A stretch of DNA of 64,000 nt, taken from CAWJPW01 sp963844845 (GTDB lineage Bacteria > Acidobacteriota > Thermoanaerobaculia > Thermoanaerobaculales > Sulfomarinibacteraceae). Both the position numbers and the translations under genes were made by a program. The notes under the pieces are model-generated. The model was not told the origin of the DNA. It saw only the letters and a program-made list of their open reading frames with translations, and did no database searches. The first letter of the stretch is position 1. Every line of letters begins with the position of its first letter. Where the stretch lies: positions 124,001 to 188,000 of the forward strand of contig CAWJPW010000009.1 of NCBI GenBank assembly GCA_963844845.1, written 5' to 3'. Positions 16,139 to 24,522 of this stretch are shown one piece after another.

Positions 16139-16194
16139 CCGGTGTCACAGCTCTCCCCAGCTCTTCGACTCTGCCAAGCCCCACTGAGTTCCCG

Positions 16195-16216
16195 AGCCCG
16201 CGATCCTCGCCGGGCT
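16195..16216 (-). terminator. Weak hairpin between the convergent polyferredoxin and gpsA genes
   Basis: Arms AGCCCG (16195-16200) and CGGGCT (16211-16216) lie just after the gpsA stop on the minus strand. There is no clear U-tract. Confidence 0.3.
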
Positions 16217-16217
16217 G

Positions 16218-17219
16218 CTATAGGGTGCTCTCCACCTTGAGCTCGCGCGTCATGAGCCGGTCGAGCATGGTGCGCGCGTCGGCTTCGCCGGAGAGCAGCG
16301 AGACGACCGCGTCGGTGATGGGCATCTCCACGCCGACCTCGCCGGCGAGGCGCTGGACGGCGGGGGCGGTACGCACGCCCTCGGCCACCTCGCGGGTGGA
16401 CGCCTGAATGTCCTCGAGGGTCTCACCCTGGGCGATCCGCTTGCCCACCGCCCGGTTGCGCGAGAGCGCGCCGGTGCAGGTGAGCACCAGATCGCCCATG
16501 CCCGCCAGGCCGCGAAACGTGCTGGCGTCGGCCCCCAAACGAACCCCCAGCCGCGTGATCTCGTGCAGTCCCCGAGTCATGAGGGCGGCCAGGGTGTTGC
16601 TGCCGAGACCGAGGCCGTCCACAACCCCGGCGGCGATGGCGACCACGTTCTTGAGAGCGCCGGCGAGCTCCACTCCCACCAGGTCGCGGCCCGCGTACAC
16701 CCGCATGTGGGTGTCCGAGAGCTCGCGCTGAAGATCCGCCGCGACCTCGAGAGCCGGACAGGCGATCACCGCCAGCGAGGGGAAACCGAGCACCAGCTCC
16801 CGGGCGAACGTGGGACCGGACAGGGCGCAGAAGCGAGTCGAGGGCAGCTCCATCACGTCCGCGGCGATCTGGTCCATGCGGTCCAGGGTCTCTGTTTCAA
16901 CGCCCTTGGAGGCCGACACCACCACCACCTCCGGACGCAGGTGATGCCGGATCTCCTCCATGACGCCGCGGCTGAACTGCACCGGGACCACCCATACCCA
17001 GACGTCGGAATGCCGTGCAACCTCACCCAGGTCGCCGGCGGCCCGCAGCTCCGGGTGGAGTTCGAGATCGGCGAGGAAGAGCGGGTTGCGGTGCTCCCCG
17101 TTGATGCCCTCCACCACCTCGGCCTCGCGCGCCCACACCACCACGTCATGACCGCAGCGTGCCAGGTGGTGAGCCAGGGCGGTGCCCCACGAGCCCGAAC
17201 CAATGACGCTGAGCCTCAT
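16218..17219 (-). CDS. gpsA: Glycerol-3-phosphate dehydrogenase [NAD(P)+]
   Basis: Reduces dihydroxyacetone phosphate to sn-glycerol 3-phosphate for phospholipid synthesis. The 333-residue protein starts with the dinucleotide motif VIGSGSWGTALAHHLA, continues with SASKGVE, SGPTFARE, and the catalytic-domain motifs LKNVVAIAAGVVDGLGLGSN and LAGMGDLVLTCTG. It is last in the operon cinA-thpR-plsY-gpsA; the ATG overlaps the plsY stop by ATGA. plsY next door uses its product, a metabolically sensible pairing. Confidence 0.97.
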   Translation of the reverse strand: MRLSVIGSGSWGTALAHHLARCGHDVVVWAREAEVVEGINGEHRNPLFLADLELHPELRAAGDLGEVARHSDVWVWVVPVQFSRGVMEEIRHHLRPEVVVVSASKGVETETLDRMDQIAADVMELPSTRFCALSGPTFARELVLGFPSLAVIACPALEVAADLQRELSDTHMRVYAGRDLVGVELAGALKNVVAIAAGVVDGLGLGSNTLAALMTRGLHEITRLGVRLGADASTFRGLAGMGDLVLTCTGALSRNRAVGKRIAQGETLEDIQASTREVAEGVRTAPAVQRLAGEVGVEMPITDAVVSLLSGEADARTMLDRLMTRELKVESTL

Positions 17220-17833
17220 GCGTCACCCCCGTTGTGCGGGCGCCTATCACCCAGGCGGGGCTCGGTGCCCACGGCGAGTCGCCTGAGGTTCCCCATGTGT
17301 CGAAAAACCACGATGAGCGCCACCACCACGGTGGCGACAACGCCGTCGCGCGGCAGGCCCTGGACGAACGCCGCAAACACCGGGAAGCTGGCCACCGCCA
17401 CCACCGACGCCAGAGAGACGATGCGCCTGACCCCGAGCAGGATCAACCACACGCCCGCGGCACACAAGACTGCCCACGGCGCGAGTGTGGCGAACGCACC
17501 GAGGGCCGTGGCAACTCCCTTGCCGCCACGAAAGCGCAGCCAGACCGGGAAGCAGTGGCCCACGACGGCGGCCACCGCGGCGGCCCCGAGCCACCGGGCC
17601 TCAGGATTCCACCGCACCATCACCAACACCGGCACGACCCCCTTGGCCACGTCCATGACCGCCACCGCCACGCCAGCGCTCCAGCCTGCGGCGCGCACGG
17701 TGTTCGTGGCTCCCACGTTCCCTGAGCCGGTTCGGCGGATGTCCGCCCCTTTGATGAGGCGGACCACGATGTAGGCCGAGGGTATGGAGCCGAGCAGGTA
17801 CGCTCCGGCGACGATGACGAGCTCCGCGATCAC
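17216..17833 (-). CDS. plsY: Acyl-phosphate:glycerol-3-phosphate acyltransferase PlsY
   Basis: Membrane enzyme that makes lysophosphatidic acid from acyl-phosphate and glycerol 3-phosphate. The 205-residue protein carries the three PlsY loops: YLLGSIPSAYIVVRL, DIRRTGSGNVGATNTVRA, and HCFPVWLRFRGGKGVATALG, with intervening hydrophobic helices. A charged tail extends the C-terminus. It overlaps thpR upstream and gpsA downstream by 4 bases each. Confidence 0.96.
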   Translation of the reverse strand: MIAELVIVAGAYLLGSIPSAYIVVRLIKGADIRRTGSGNVGATNTVRAAGWSAGVAVAVMDVAKGVVPVLVMVRWNPEARWLGAAAVAAVVGHCFPVWLRFRGGKGVATALGAFATLAPWAVLCAAGVWLILLGVRRIVSLASVVAVASFPVFAAFVQGLPRDGVVATVVVALIVVFRHMGNLRRLAVGTEPRLGDRRPHNGGDA

Positions 17834-18426
17834 GACTGCGGCCCTCCCAACACGATGTGCTGAAGGGGAGTGTACACCGCGCCCTCAGGCGTCAGCCGGC
17901 TCGCGAAGAGAGCTGCGCCGTCGCAGGTGAACGACGGTGTCACGAAGGTCTCCCCCCACGACAGCAGTCGGCTGACGGCGTCAGGCGGCCAGGGGCTCCG
18001 CAGGCGGGCGACGGTGAGGTGAAGGGTCCATCCGCGCCGCTCGCGCGGTAGACCCAGGGAGGCGGCTGCCTCCTCCACCGCCGCCGCCACCGCCGGCGCT
18101 CCCACCGCCTCGCCGCCCACCCACGCCACCCGGGCCCGGGCCGGGTTGGGAAAGACCCCCGACCCGGCAAGATGCACCACCACCGGTGGCAGCGCGGCCA
18201 GGAGCGGTTCCATCCGCGTCGCGAGCTCGTCGAGGAGCGACCGCGGCTGCTCTCCAAGGAACTTGAGCGTGAGATGCATCGACGAACGCCGTACCCAGCT
18301 GGCACGAGGCAGCTCCCGACGGAGGCCCGCCAGCTCACCGTCAAGCAGCTTCTTGACAGGGTCCGGCACCTCCAGCGCCACGAACGAGCGGATCATCCCG
18401 CGGCCAGGCGCCGGGGTCGGGCTCAT
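17830..18426 (-). CDS. thpR: RNA 2',3'-cyclic phosphodiesterase (LigT/ThpR)
   Basis: 2H phosphoesterase that opens 2',3'-cyclic phosphates on RNA ends. The protein is 198 residues from the ATG at 18426, or 188 from the internal ATG at 18396 (MIRSFVALEVPD). Both HxTx motifs are present: HLTLKFLG about residue 61 and HLTVARL about residue 150. The start at 18426 overlaps the cinA stop by ATGA, which supports it. The long frame extending further upstream is cinA read out of frame. Confidence 0.92.
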   Translation of the reverse strand: MSPTPAPGRGMIRSFVALEVPDPVKKLLDGELAGLRRELPRASWVRRSSMHLTLKFLGEQPRSLLDELATRMEPLLAALPPVVVHLAGSGVFPNPARARVAWVGGEAVGAPAVAAAVEEAAASLGLPRERRGWTLHLTVARLRSPWPPDAVSRLLSWGETFVTPSFTCDGAALFASRLTPEGAVYTPLQHIVLGGPQS

Positions 18427-19676
18427 TGCACCAGACCCGCGGCGACGCGCCGCAGCAGGTCCAACGCCATGGTGGCGCTCCACCGCCGCACCGCCTCGCG
18501 GTCGCCGGGAAAGACCCGGTGTCCGTGCCACTGCCCGGCGGCCCCCGCCACCGCCCAGTACACCAGCCCCACCGGCTTCTCCGGGGTGCCGCCAGAGGGC
18601 CCGGCAATGCCCGTGATGCCCACTCCCCAGTCCGCTGCGAGCCGCGTCCGCGCCCCTTCGGCCATCGCCAACGCCACCGCATCGGACACCGCTCCGTGCG
18701 CGGCGAAAAGGTCCGCCGGGACGCCCAGGAGGCGCTCCTTGGCGGAGTTGGAGTAGGGGACCATCCCGCCGAGGTAGACGTCTGACGAGCCTGCCACCTC
18801 GGTGAGGAGCGCGCCCACCAGGCCTCCGGTGCACGACTCGGCGACGGCCAGGGTGGCACCTCTGCGCCTCAGGGTCTCGAGCACCGCCTCAGCCGGCCCG
18901 CCGATGTCGATCCCGGCGAGGTCATCGCCGGCTGCCGCGCTGAATGCCGCGGTCATCTCGTCGAGCCGGGAGGCCGCCCAGGCAGCCTCGCCCGCCGCCG
19001 TCAGCACCAGGCGCACCACCCCGGTGGCAGCCAGGATGGTGACGTTCTCCCTGCCGAAGCGGTCGTAGAGCGACCGGACTCGCTCCTCCACCAGGGACTC
19101 GAGCGCACCAGTGAGGACCAGAGTCCGCTCGAGCCTGACGCCGTCCCCCCCCCGCTCGCGCACCACGGGCAAGACTTCCCCTTCAAGCATCGCCCGCATC
19201 TCCCAGGTCACGCCTGGCAGAAGGACCACGACCCTGCCGTCGTCTTCCAGCAGCAGACCCGGAGCGGCACCGTTCACGTTGGCGAGGACGCGAGCGCCCT
19301 CGACCACCATCGCCATGCGCAGGGCGAGCTCGGGCATTCGTCGCCCGGCATGTCGGAAGCGCTCGCCGAGCCGTTGTGCCAACGCCGGGTCCTCCCTCAG
19401 GGTGCGGCCCAGCGCCCGGGCTGCCGCCTCGCGCGTCACGTCGTCGGCCGTCGGCCCGAGGCCTCCTGTCACGATCACCAGGTCGACCCGGCCGAGGAGC
19501 TCGCGCAGGGCTTCGGCGATCTGCCCCTCGTCGTCGCCGACGACCCGTTTCTCCACCACCGGCACACCGCAGCCGGCCAGCGCATGGGTCACCTCGAGCG
19601 AGTTGGTGTCGAGCCTCGTGCTGCCGAGCAGCTCGGATCCCACCGCCACGCACGCCGCCGATTCCAGTCGTCTCAT
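18423..19676 (-). CDS. cinA: CinA-family protein with NMN amidohydrolase domain
   Basis: Bifunctional protein of 417 residues: an N-terminal molybdopterin-binding-like/ADP-ribose pyrophosphatase domain (ACVAVGSELLGSTRLDTNS, VTGGLGPTADDVTREAAA) and a C-terminal PncC-type nicotinamide-mononucleotide deamidase domain (VAESCTGGLVGALLTEVAGS, WGVGITGIAGPSGGTPEKP). It recycles NMN and related pyridine nucleotides. I chose the ATG at 19676 because GGAGG lies 4 bases upstream and the family N-terminus begins there; an in-frame ATG at 19694 lacks this. It is first in the cinA-thpR-plsY-gpsA operon. Confidence 0.95.
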   Translation of the reverse strand: MRRLESAACVAVGSELLGSTRLDTNSLEVTHALAGCGVPVVEKRVVGDDEGQIAEALRELLGRVDLVIVTGGLGPTADDVTREAAARALGRTLREDPALAQRLGERFRHAGRRMPELALRMAMVVEGARVLANVNGAAPGLLLEDDGRVVVLLPGVTWEMRAMLEGEVLPVVRERGGDGVRLERTLVLTGALESLVEERVRSLYDRFGRENVTILAATGVVRLVLTAAGEAAWAASRLDEMTAAFSAAAGDDLAGIDIGGPAEAVLETLRRRGATLAVAESCTGGLVGALLTEVAGSSDVYLGGMVPYSNSAKERLLGVPADLFAAHGAVSDAVALAMAEGARTRLAADWGVGITGIAGPSGGTPEKPVGLVYWAVAGAAGQWHGHRVFPGDREAVRRWSATMALDLLRRVAAGLVQ

Positions 19677-19743
19677 GTCACCTCCGTCCGGCATTGTAGT
19701 TCGCAGGTTGCAATCACCCGTAATATGTGTACACAATGCCCAG

Positions 19744-20964
19744 GTGAGCGGCGAGAGCACCACAGTGCGCGCGCAGGGGGATTTGCAACTCCTCTCTCCT
19801 GTCGAGCTCATCAAACTTCTTCATCGCAAGGAGTTTACCGGACGACTTGTGCTCGTGTCCGCGGCGACGCCCCGTCGTCTCATCGCTGTCCACCTCGACC
19901 ATGGACGCCCGATGCTGGTGGTTGGCGGCGAGCGCGTCTCACACGAGATGTCCAAGGACAGCTTCGCGGCGCGGCAGACCCTCATCCGGGCGTTGGGTTG
20001 GGCAGCCGGAGCTTTCCGCGTGGAAACGCTCGAGCAGCCGCTTCCTCGCGGAGCCACGAGTCACGACTTGGGTGATGTGGCCGCCCTGGTAAACGCGGCT
20101 CGTGAACGGGCGCGGTCCTGGCCGGCCCTGGCGAGCCGGCTTCCCGGCACCTTCGCCGAGCTTCGTGCGACCCTCGTGGGCGCCGAGCGGGCGCTCCCGG
20201 ACGTGCGCCAGCAACGCGTGGTGAGCAGCCTCGAGGGCCCCATGACCCTTCCCGATCTCGCCCACCGCACCCTCCTCGACGACCATGTGCTGGTGAGCAC
20301 TCTCCTGGAGCTCGCCGACCAGGGCGCCATTCGCCTCGACAGTGGCTCGGAACCGGCGGCGCCCGGAGACCCCACACTGCTGCCGCTGGTCAGCGAGCTG
20401 CTCGCGGCCCTCACCGGTCGTGACGGGACGACGCTCAAGCTGACGGTGCTGTCGTGGGACGCCCGCACGTGCTTCCGCACCGTGGAGGCTCTGCTCGGAC
20501 GATTCCGTCGGCCCCCGGAGGACGTCGAGAGCCAGCCGCGCTACCACATCCTGCATGAGACCTCACCTCTTCCCCAGGGGCTTCAGCTGGAGGTCCTCGC
20601 CTTCCGCGCCGACGCGTTCGAGCCCGTGTTCGCCGCGCCGCTCGTGCAGAACTGCCACATCTTCCTTTTCGTCACCGACCTCGAGGCCGGCCATGTGTGG
20701 GGCTCGGAGCAGCCACTGGCCGATCGCCTCAACGAGCTGCGCACCATGTTTCAAGGCGCCCTCGTGGCGGGGCGCGTGACCATCGGCGCAGGCGCCGTCA
20801 CCGACCCCGGAAGCGACGTCATCATCCCCGAGATCGGGCGATACACGACCTGGGCCGAGGTCAACACGGGGCGGTTCCTGCACTCGATTCTGCACGAGGT
20901 GGGGCGGCGCCTCGGGCTCGACCTCGACGGCGACCCAGACCCAGCACTCACCGCGCGCGTCTGA
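19744..20964 (+). CDS. DUF4388 protein with degenerate GTPase-like C-terminus
   Basis: A 406-residue cytoplasmic protein. Residues about 8-110 match the DUF4388 pattern (GDLQLLSPVELIKLLHRKEF followed by TGRLVLV), a domain common in signalling proteins of Deltaproteobacteria and Acidobacteria. The middle is helical. From about residue 230 a Rossmann-like stretch (TLKLTVLSWDARTCFRTVEALL, then IFLFVTD) resembles an MglA/Ras-like small GTPase but lacks a Walker A GxxxxGK motif, so it is probably non-catalytic. The GTG at 19744 is the furthest upstream in-frame start; GTG 19765 is also possible. A TAATAT hexamer (19721-19726) and palindrome TGTGTACACA precede it. Function unknown. Confidence 0.75.
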   Translation: MSGESTTVRAQGDLQLLSPVELIKLLHRKEFTGRLVLVSAATPRRLIAVHLDHGRPMLVVGGERVSHEMSKDSFAARQTLIRALGWAAGAFRVETLEQPLPRGATSHDLGDVAALVNAARERARSWPALASRLPGTFAELRATLVGAERALPDVRQQRVVSSLEGPMTLPDLAHRTLLDDHVLVSTLLELADQGAIRLDSGSEPAAPGDPTLLPLVSELLAALTGRDGTTLKLTVLSWDARTCFRTVEALLGRFRRPPEDVESQPRYHILHETSPLPQGLQLEVLAFRADAFEPVFAAPLVQNCHIFLFVTDLEAGHVWGSEQPLADRLNELRTMFQGALVAGRVTIGAGAVTDPGSDVIIPEIGRYTTWAEVNTGRFLHSILHEVGRRLGLDLDGDPDPALTARV

Positions 20965-21026
20965 GCCGCTCGCACCCCCACCGCGGAGACTGCCGCATAC
21001 TGGTTGGCTTCTTTCTCGTTCTTACA

Positions 21027-21044
21027 TTGTGAAAATTGTCACAA
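21027..21044. promoter_or_regulatory. CRP-type operator upstream of the mmd operon
   Basis: TTGTGA-AAATTG-TCACAA is a perfect 6+6 inverted repeat containing TGTGA-N6-TCACA (21028-21043), the same motif as at 6377-6392. The -35 box of the mmd promoter (TTGTCA, 21036-21041) is embedded in its right half, so a bound regulator would compete with, or contact, RNA polymerase. Confidence 0.7.
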
Positions 21045-21064
21045 CACGGCGGCGGGTGTATAGT
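21036..21064 (+). promoter_or_regulatory. Promoter of the mmd operon
   Basis: -35 TTGTCA (21036-21041), 17-base spacer, -10 TATAGT (21059-21064). The -10 is identical to that of the ior promoter. Transcription would start near 21071, about 20 bases before the mmdA GTG. Confidence 0.65.
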
Positions 21065-21089
21065 TCCTGCGTCTGGAGGAAGCGCCGAG

Positions 21090-22625
21090 GTGAAACGGCG
21101 ATTCGACGAGCTTGACGAGAAGCGGCGCGGCCTGGAGGCCGGAGGCGGCCCCGACCGCGTCGACCGCCAGCACCGCCAGGGCAAGCTGACGGCCCGTGAG
21201 CGCCTCGGCCTGCTCTTCGACGACGACAGCTTCGTTGAGGTCGGGCTCTGGGCGCGCCAGCGCTGCGCCGAGCTCACCGGCCAGGACTTCCCGGCCGACG
21301 GCGTCGTCACCGGCAAAGGCACGGTGGCGGGTCGCCCGCTTTTCGCCTTCGCCCAGGACTTCACGGTCGGCGGCGGCGCGGTGGGTGAGCGCCACGCCGC
21401 CAAGATCGTCGAGTGCCTTCAGCGGGCACTCAAGTGCGGCATGCCGGTGGTCGGTTTCAACGACTCCGGGGGAGCGCGTATCCAGGAGGGCGTCGAGGCG
21501 CTCTCGGGCTACGGCCGGATCTTCTACCACAACACCCTCCTTTCGGGCGTCGTGCCACAGATCTCGATCATCGCCGGACCGTGCGCCGGCGGCGCCGCCT
21601 ACTCCCCCGCCCTCACCGACTTCGTAATCATGGTCGACCGCACGTCGTACATGTTCATCGCCGGGCCGGAGGTGATCCGCTCCGCCACCGGTGAGCAGAT
21701 CGGGGTGGAGGAGCTCGGCGGTGCCCTCAGCCACGCATCCATCTCCGGCAACATCCACTTCATCGCCGCGGGCGAGGATCAGGCCGTAGACATCGCTGTC
21801 GAGCTTCTCTCCTTCCTTCCGTCGAACAACCTGGAAAGCCCGCCGGACGTACCCTTCGACCAGCCGGTCGTCGATGACGAGGCCCTCGACTGGGTCATAC
21901 CTGAGGATCCCCGCCAGGCCTACGACATGAAGGACGTCATCGTCCGCCTGCTCGACGGGGGCCGCTTCCTGGAGCTGCAGCGTGAGTTCGCCCCCAACCT
22001 CGTCATCGGCTTCGGCCGCATCGGTGGCATGGCCGTGGGGATCGTCGCCAACCAGCCTGCCTTCCTCGCCGGGGTCATCGACATCAACGCCTCGGACAAG
22101 GCGTCGCGCTTCATCCGCACCTGCAACGTCTACAACATCCCCATAGTCACCCTTGTGGACGTACCGGGCTTCCTACCCGGCGTCGCCCAGGAGCACGGCG
22201 GCATCATCCGCCACGGCGCCAAGATGCTCTTCTCCTACGCCGCCGCCACGGTACCGAAGCTCACGGTCATCCTGCGCAAGGCTTACGGTGGTGCCTACCT
22301 TGCCATGTGCTCGCGGGACATGGGCGCCGACTGCGTGCTCGCCTGGCCAACCGCCGAGATCGCGGTGATGGGACCCGACGGCGCGGCGCGCATCATTCAC
22401 CGCAAGGATCTCGAGCAGGCGGCCGACCCGGTCGCAGCGTTGCGGGAACGGGTCGCCGAGTACCGCCAGCAGCACGCCAACCCCTACCGGGCCGCCGAGG
22501 GCCTCCACGTGGACGACGTCATCCGCCCGTCCTGGACCCGCCGCCTGCTCATCGAGAACCTCGGTGTGCTGCGCGCCAAGCGCGACCTCCGCCCCCAGAA
22601 GAAACACGGCAACATCCCGATGTAG
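21090..22625 (+). CDS. mmdA: Methylmalonyl-CoA decarboxylase alpha subunit (carboxyltransferase)
   Basis: Biotin-dependent carboxyltransferase that takes the carboxyl group from (S)-methylmalonyl-CoA and places it on the biotin carrier. The 511-residue protein shows VGFNDSGGARIQEGVEALSG, AGPCAGGAAYSPALTDF, VDVPGFLPGVAQEHGGIIRHG and KAYGGAYLAMCSRDMGAD, the acyl-CoA and biotin pockets of the family. Propionyl-CoA carboxylase beta is closely related, but the following OadG, biotin-carrier and OadB-type genes and the absence of a biotin carboxylase gene identify a decarboxylase. The GTG at 21090 is chosen because GGAGGA lies 9 bases upstream; a TTG at 21036 falls inside the operator. Confidence 0.92.
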   Translation: MKRRFDELDEKRRGLEAGGGPDRVDRQHRQGKLTARERLGLLFDDDSFVEVGLWARQRCAELTGQDFPADGVVTGKGTVAGRPLFAFAQDFTVGGGAVGERHAAKIVECLQRALKCGMPVVGFNDSGGARIQEGVEALSGYGRIFYHNTLLSGVVPQISIIAGPCAGGAAYSPALTDFVIMVDRTSYMFIAGPEVIRSATGEQIGVEELGGALSHASISGNIHFIAAGEDQAVDIAVELLSFLPSNNLESPPDVPFDQPVVDDEALDWVIPEDPRQAYDMKDVIVRLLDGGRFLELQREFAPNLVIGFGRIGGMAVGIVANQPAFLAGVIDINASDKASRFIRTCNVYNIPIVTLVDVPGFLPGVAQEHGGIIRHGAKMLFSYAAATVPKLTVILRKAYGGAYLAMCSRDMGADCVLAWPTAEIAVMGPDGAARIIHRKDLEQAADPVAALRERVAEYRQQHANPYRAAEGLHVDDVIRPSWTRRLLIENLGVLRAKRDLRPQKKHGNIPM

Positions 22626-22634
22626 GACACGGTC

Positions 22635-22940
22635 GTGAGCACCCTCCTCGTCACTGCCGGCGCCGCCTTCCTCATGGTCCTGGCTGCGCTCATCCTGCTC
22701 ACCGGAACGGTAGCTCTGCTGCGGAGTCTCGCGCGCGCCCACGCCCCCGAACCCGCAGATGCCCCCACCGCCGTAGATCCCCGGCTGGTGGCCGTGCTCG
22801 CCGCCGCCGCCCACGCGGCCCTGGGCGCACCGGTGCGGATCCACCGCGTCCACGTCCACCGTGGACCGGCGGTGGAGGCATGGTCTCGCGCCGGACGAAT
22901 GGACATCATGCTCTCACACAAGCTGGAGCCCAAGCGATGA
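22635..22940 (+). CDS. mmdD: Decarboxylase gamma/delta subunit (OadG-like)
   Basis: Small membrane-anchoring subunit of the Na+-pumping decarboxylase. The 101-residue protein has one N-terminal hydrophobic segment (about residues 5-30) followed by a Pro/Ala linker and a polar C-terminal domain, the OadG/MmdD architecture. It begins with GTG at 22635, 9 bases after mmdA, and its stop overlaps the biotin-carrier ATG (ATGA). Sequence identity in this family is low; the call rests on topology and on position between mmdA and mmdC. Confidence 0.82.
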   Translation: MSTLLVTAGAAFLMVLAALILLTGTVALLRSLARAHAPEPADAPTAVDPRLVAVLAAAAHAALGAPVRIHRVHVHRGPAVEAWSRAGRMDIMLSHKLEPKR

Positions 22941-23353
22941 AGAAGCTGCGCATCACTGTCGACGGCACGGTTTACGACGTACTCGTGGAGGTTCTCGAGG
23001 ACGACGAACAGTACCTGGCCACGGGAGGCATCGGAGCGCCTCTCACGGCGTCTCCCCCGCCCGCCGCGTCTGTACCCGCTCCGCAACCGGGCGCTGCGTC
23101 GCCACCGGCCCCTGGCAGGGCGGCGTCGGATCCCGACACCATCGCCTCACCCATCGCCGGCACGGTCCAGAAGGTCTTCGTGACCGCCGGCACCAACGTG
23201 GAGGCCAAGACGCCCGTCGTCCTCCTCGACGCAATGAAGATGGACACCTACATCTATGCGCCGAGGACGGGAGCGGTGGCCGAGGTCGCGGTGGCGGCCG
23301 GCGACGCGGTCCAGGTGGGCGACGTGCTCATCCGCTACCAGGCGGGTGGCTGA
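22937..23353 (+). CDS. mmdC: Biotin carboxyl carrier subunit
   Basis: Carries the carboxyl group on biotin between the carboxyltransferase (MmdA) and the membrane decarboxylase (MmdB). The 138-residue protein has an N-terminal MKKLRITVDGTVYDV domain, a flexible Pro/Ala linker about residues 36-66, and a C-terminal biotinyl domain with LLDAMKMDTYIYAP; Lys101 is the biotinylation site. Start ATG overlaps mmdD by 4 bases and its stop shares one base with the mmdB ATG. Confidence 0.94.
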   Translation: MKKLRITVDGTVYDVLVEVLEDDEQYLATGGIGAPLTASPPPAASVPAPQPGAASPPAPGRAASDPDTIASPIAGTVQKVFVTAGTNVEAKTPVVLLDAMKMDTYIYAPRTGAVAEVAVAAGDAVQVGDVLIRYQAGG

Positions 23354-24471
23354 TGTCCGAGATCCTCGCGTCAACCGGCTTCCTCGCCCTCACCTGGCGG
23401 GAGGTCGCCATGCTGGGGGTCGCCGGCCTCCTGCTCTGGCTCGCCATCGGTAAGAAGTTCGAGCCCCTCCTGCTGGTGCCCATCGGCTTCGGGGCGCTCC
23501 TGGCGAACCTGCCCCTCGCGGGCCTCATGAGCCCGCCGCACGGACAGGAGATCGGCGGCCTCTTCTACTACCTGTTCCATGGCGTCCGCCTGGAGATCTT
23601 CCCACCGCTCATCTTCCTCGGGCTCGGCGCCCTCACCGACTTCGGCCCCCTGCTCTCCAACCCCAAGACTCTTCTCCTCGGTGGCGCCGCTCAGCTCGGT
23701 GTCTTCGGCACATTCCTGGCCGCCGGCGCCATGGGGTTCAGCCCGGCCGAGGCCGCCTCTGTGGGCATCATCGGCGGCGCCGACGGACCGACCTCCATCT
23801 ACCTTTCGGCCAAGCTCGCACCACAGCTGCTCGGGCCCATCGCGGTCTCGGCCTACTCCTACATGGCGCTGGTGCCACTCATTCAGCCGCCCATCATGCG
23901 CGCCCTCACCACGCGCCGCGAGCGGGCGATCCGCATGGCTCCCGGCGACACAGTGCCCCGCTGGCTCCGCATCTTCTTCCCCATCGCCGTGACCATCATC
24001 TGTGGTCTCCTGGTACCGCCCTCCACTGCACTGGTGGGCCTCCTCATGTTCGGCAACCTGCTGCGCGAGTGCGGCGTCACCGAGCGCCTCAACCGGGCCG
24101 CCCAGAACGAGCTGATCAACATCATCACCATCCTCTTGGGGTTGTCGGTGGGCGTCACCATGGACGGCGGGAGCTTCCTCCAGGTGGCCACGCTCAAGAT
24201 CCTGGTTCTCGGCTGCGCCGCCTTCGCCGTCTCCACTGCCGGCGGCGTGCTGCTGGCCAAGCTCATGTCGCGCCTGCCGGGGACCCCGGTGAACCCTCTC
24301 ATCGGCGCCGCCGGGGTGTCGGCGGTGCCAATGGCGGCGCGGGTCGTTCACATGGTGGGACAGGAGACCGATCGCGACAACTATCTACTGATGCACGCCA
24401 TGGGGCCCAACGTCGCGGGCGTCATCGGGACCGCGGTGGCTGCCGGCGCGCTGCTCGCGATGCTCGGCTAG
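23353..24471 (+). CDS. mmdB: Na+-translocating decarboxylase beta subunit (OadB/MmdB)
   Basis: Multi-spanning membrane protein that decarboxylates carboxybiotin and pumps sodium ions outward. The 372-residue protein has about nine hydrophobic helices and the hallmark IIGGADGPTSIYLSAKLAP, with the conserved Asp of the sodium site, and NPLIGAAGVSAVPMAARVVH near the end. It ends MGPNVAGVIGTAVAAGALL, typical of OadB. The ATG shares one base with the mmdC stop. Together the four genes give a complete Mmd complex converting methylmalonyl-CoA to propionyl-CoA with energy conservation. Confidence 0.95.
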   Translation: MSEILASTGFLALTWREVAMLGVAGLLLWLAIGKKFEPLLLVPIGFGALLANLPLAGLMSPPHGQEIGGLFYYLFHGVRLEIFPPLIFLGLGALTDFGPLLSNPKTLLLGGAAQLGVFGTFLAAGAMGFSPAEAASVGIIGGADGPTSIYLSAKLAPQLLGPIAVSAYSYMALVPLIQPPIMRALTTRRERAIRMAPGDTVPRWLRIFFPIAVTIICGLLVPPSTALVGLLMFGNLLRECGVTERLNRAAQNELINIITILLGLSVGVTMDGGSFLQVATLKILVLGCAAFAVSTAGGVLLAKLMSRLPGTPVNPLIGAAGVSAVPMAARVVHMVGQETDRDNYLLMHAMGPNVAGVIGTAVAAGALLAMLG

Positions 24472-24479
24472 AATCGTGG

Positions 24480-24497
24480 CCCCGGGTTGCTCCGGGG
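24480..24497 (+). other. Short hairpin between mmdB and prpD
   Basis: CCCCGG-N6-CCGGGG, 8 bases after the mmdB stop and without a T-run. It could reduce read-through or stabilise the mmd mRNA 3' end; co-transcription with prpD remains likely. Confidence 0.4.
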
Positions 24498-24522
24498 AGC
24501 TTCCCAACGCGAGGAGGACGAG

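Noticed and set aside
19726..19735. TGTGTACACA palindrome as a third CRP-type operator
   Set aside because: It has no 6-base spacer and lacks the TGTGA/TCACA halves; a different or chance palindrome.
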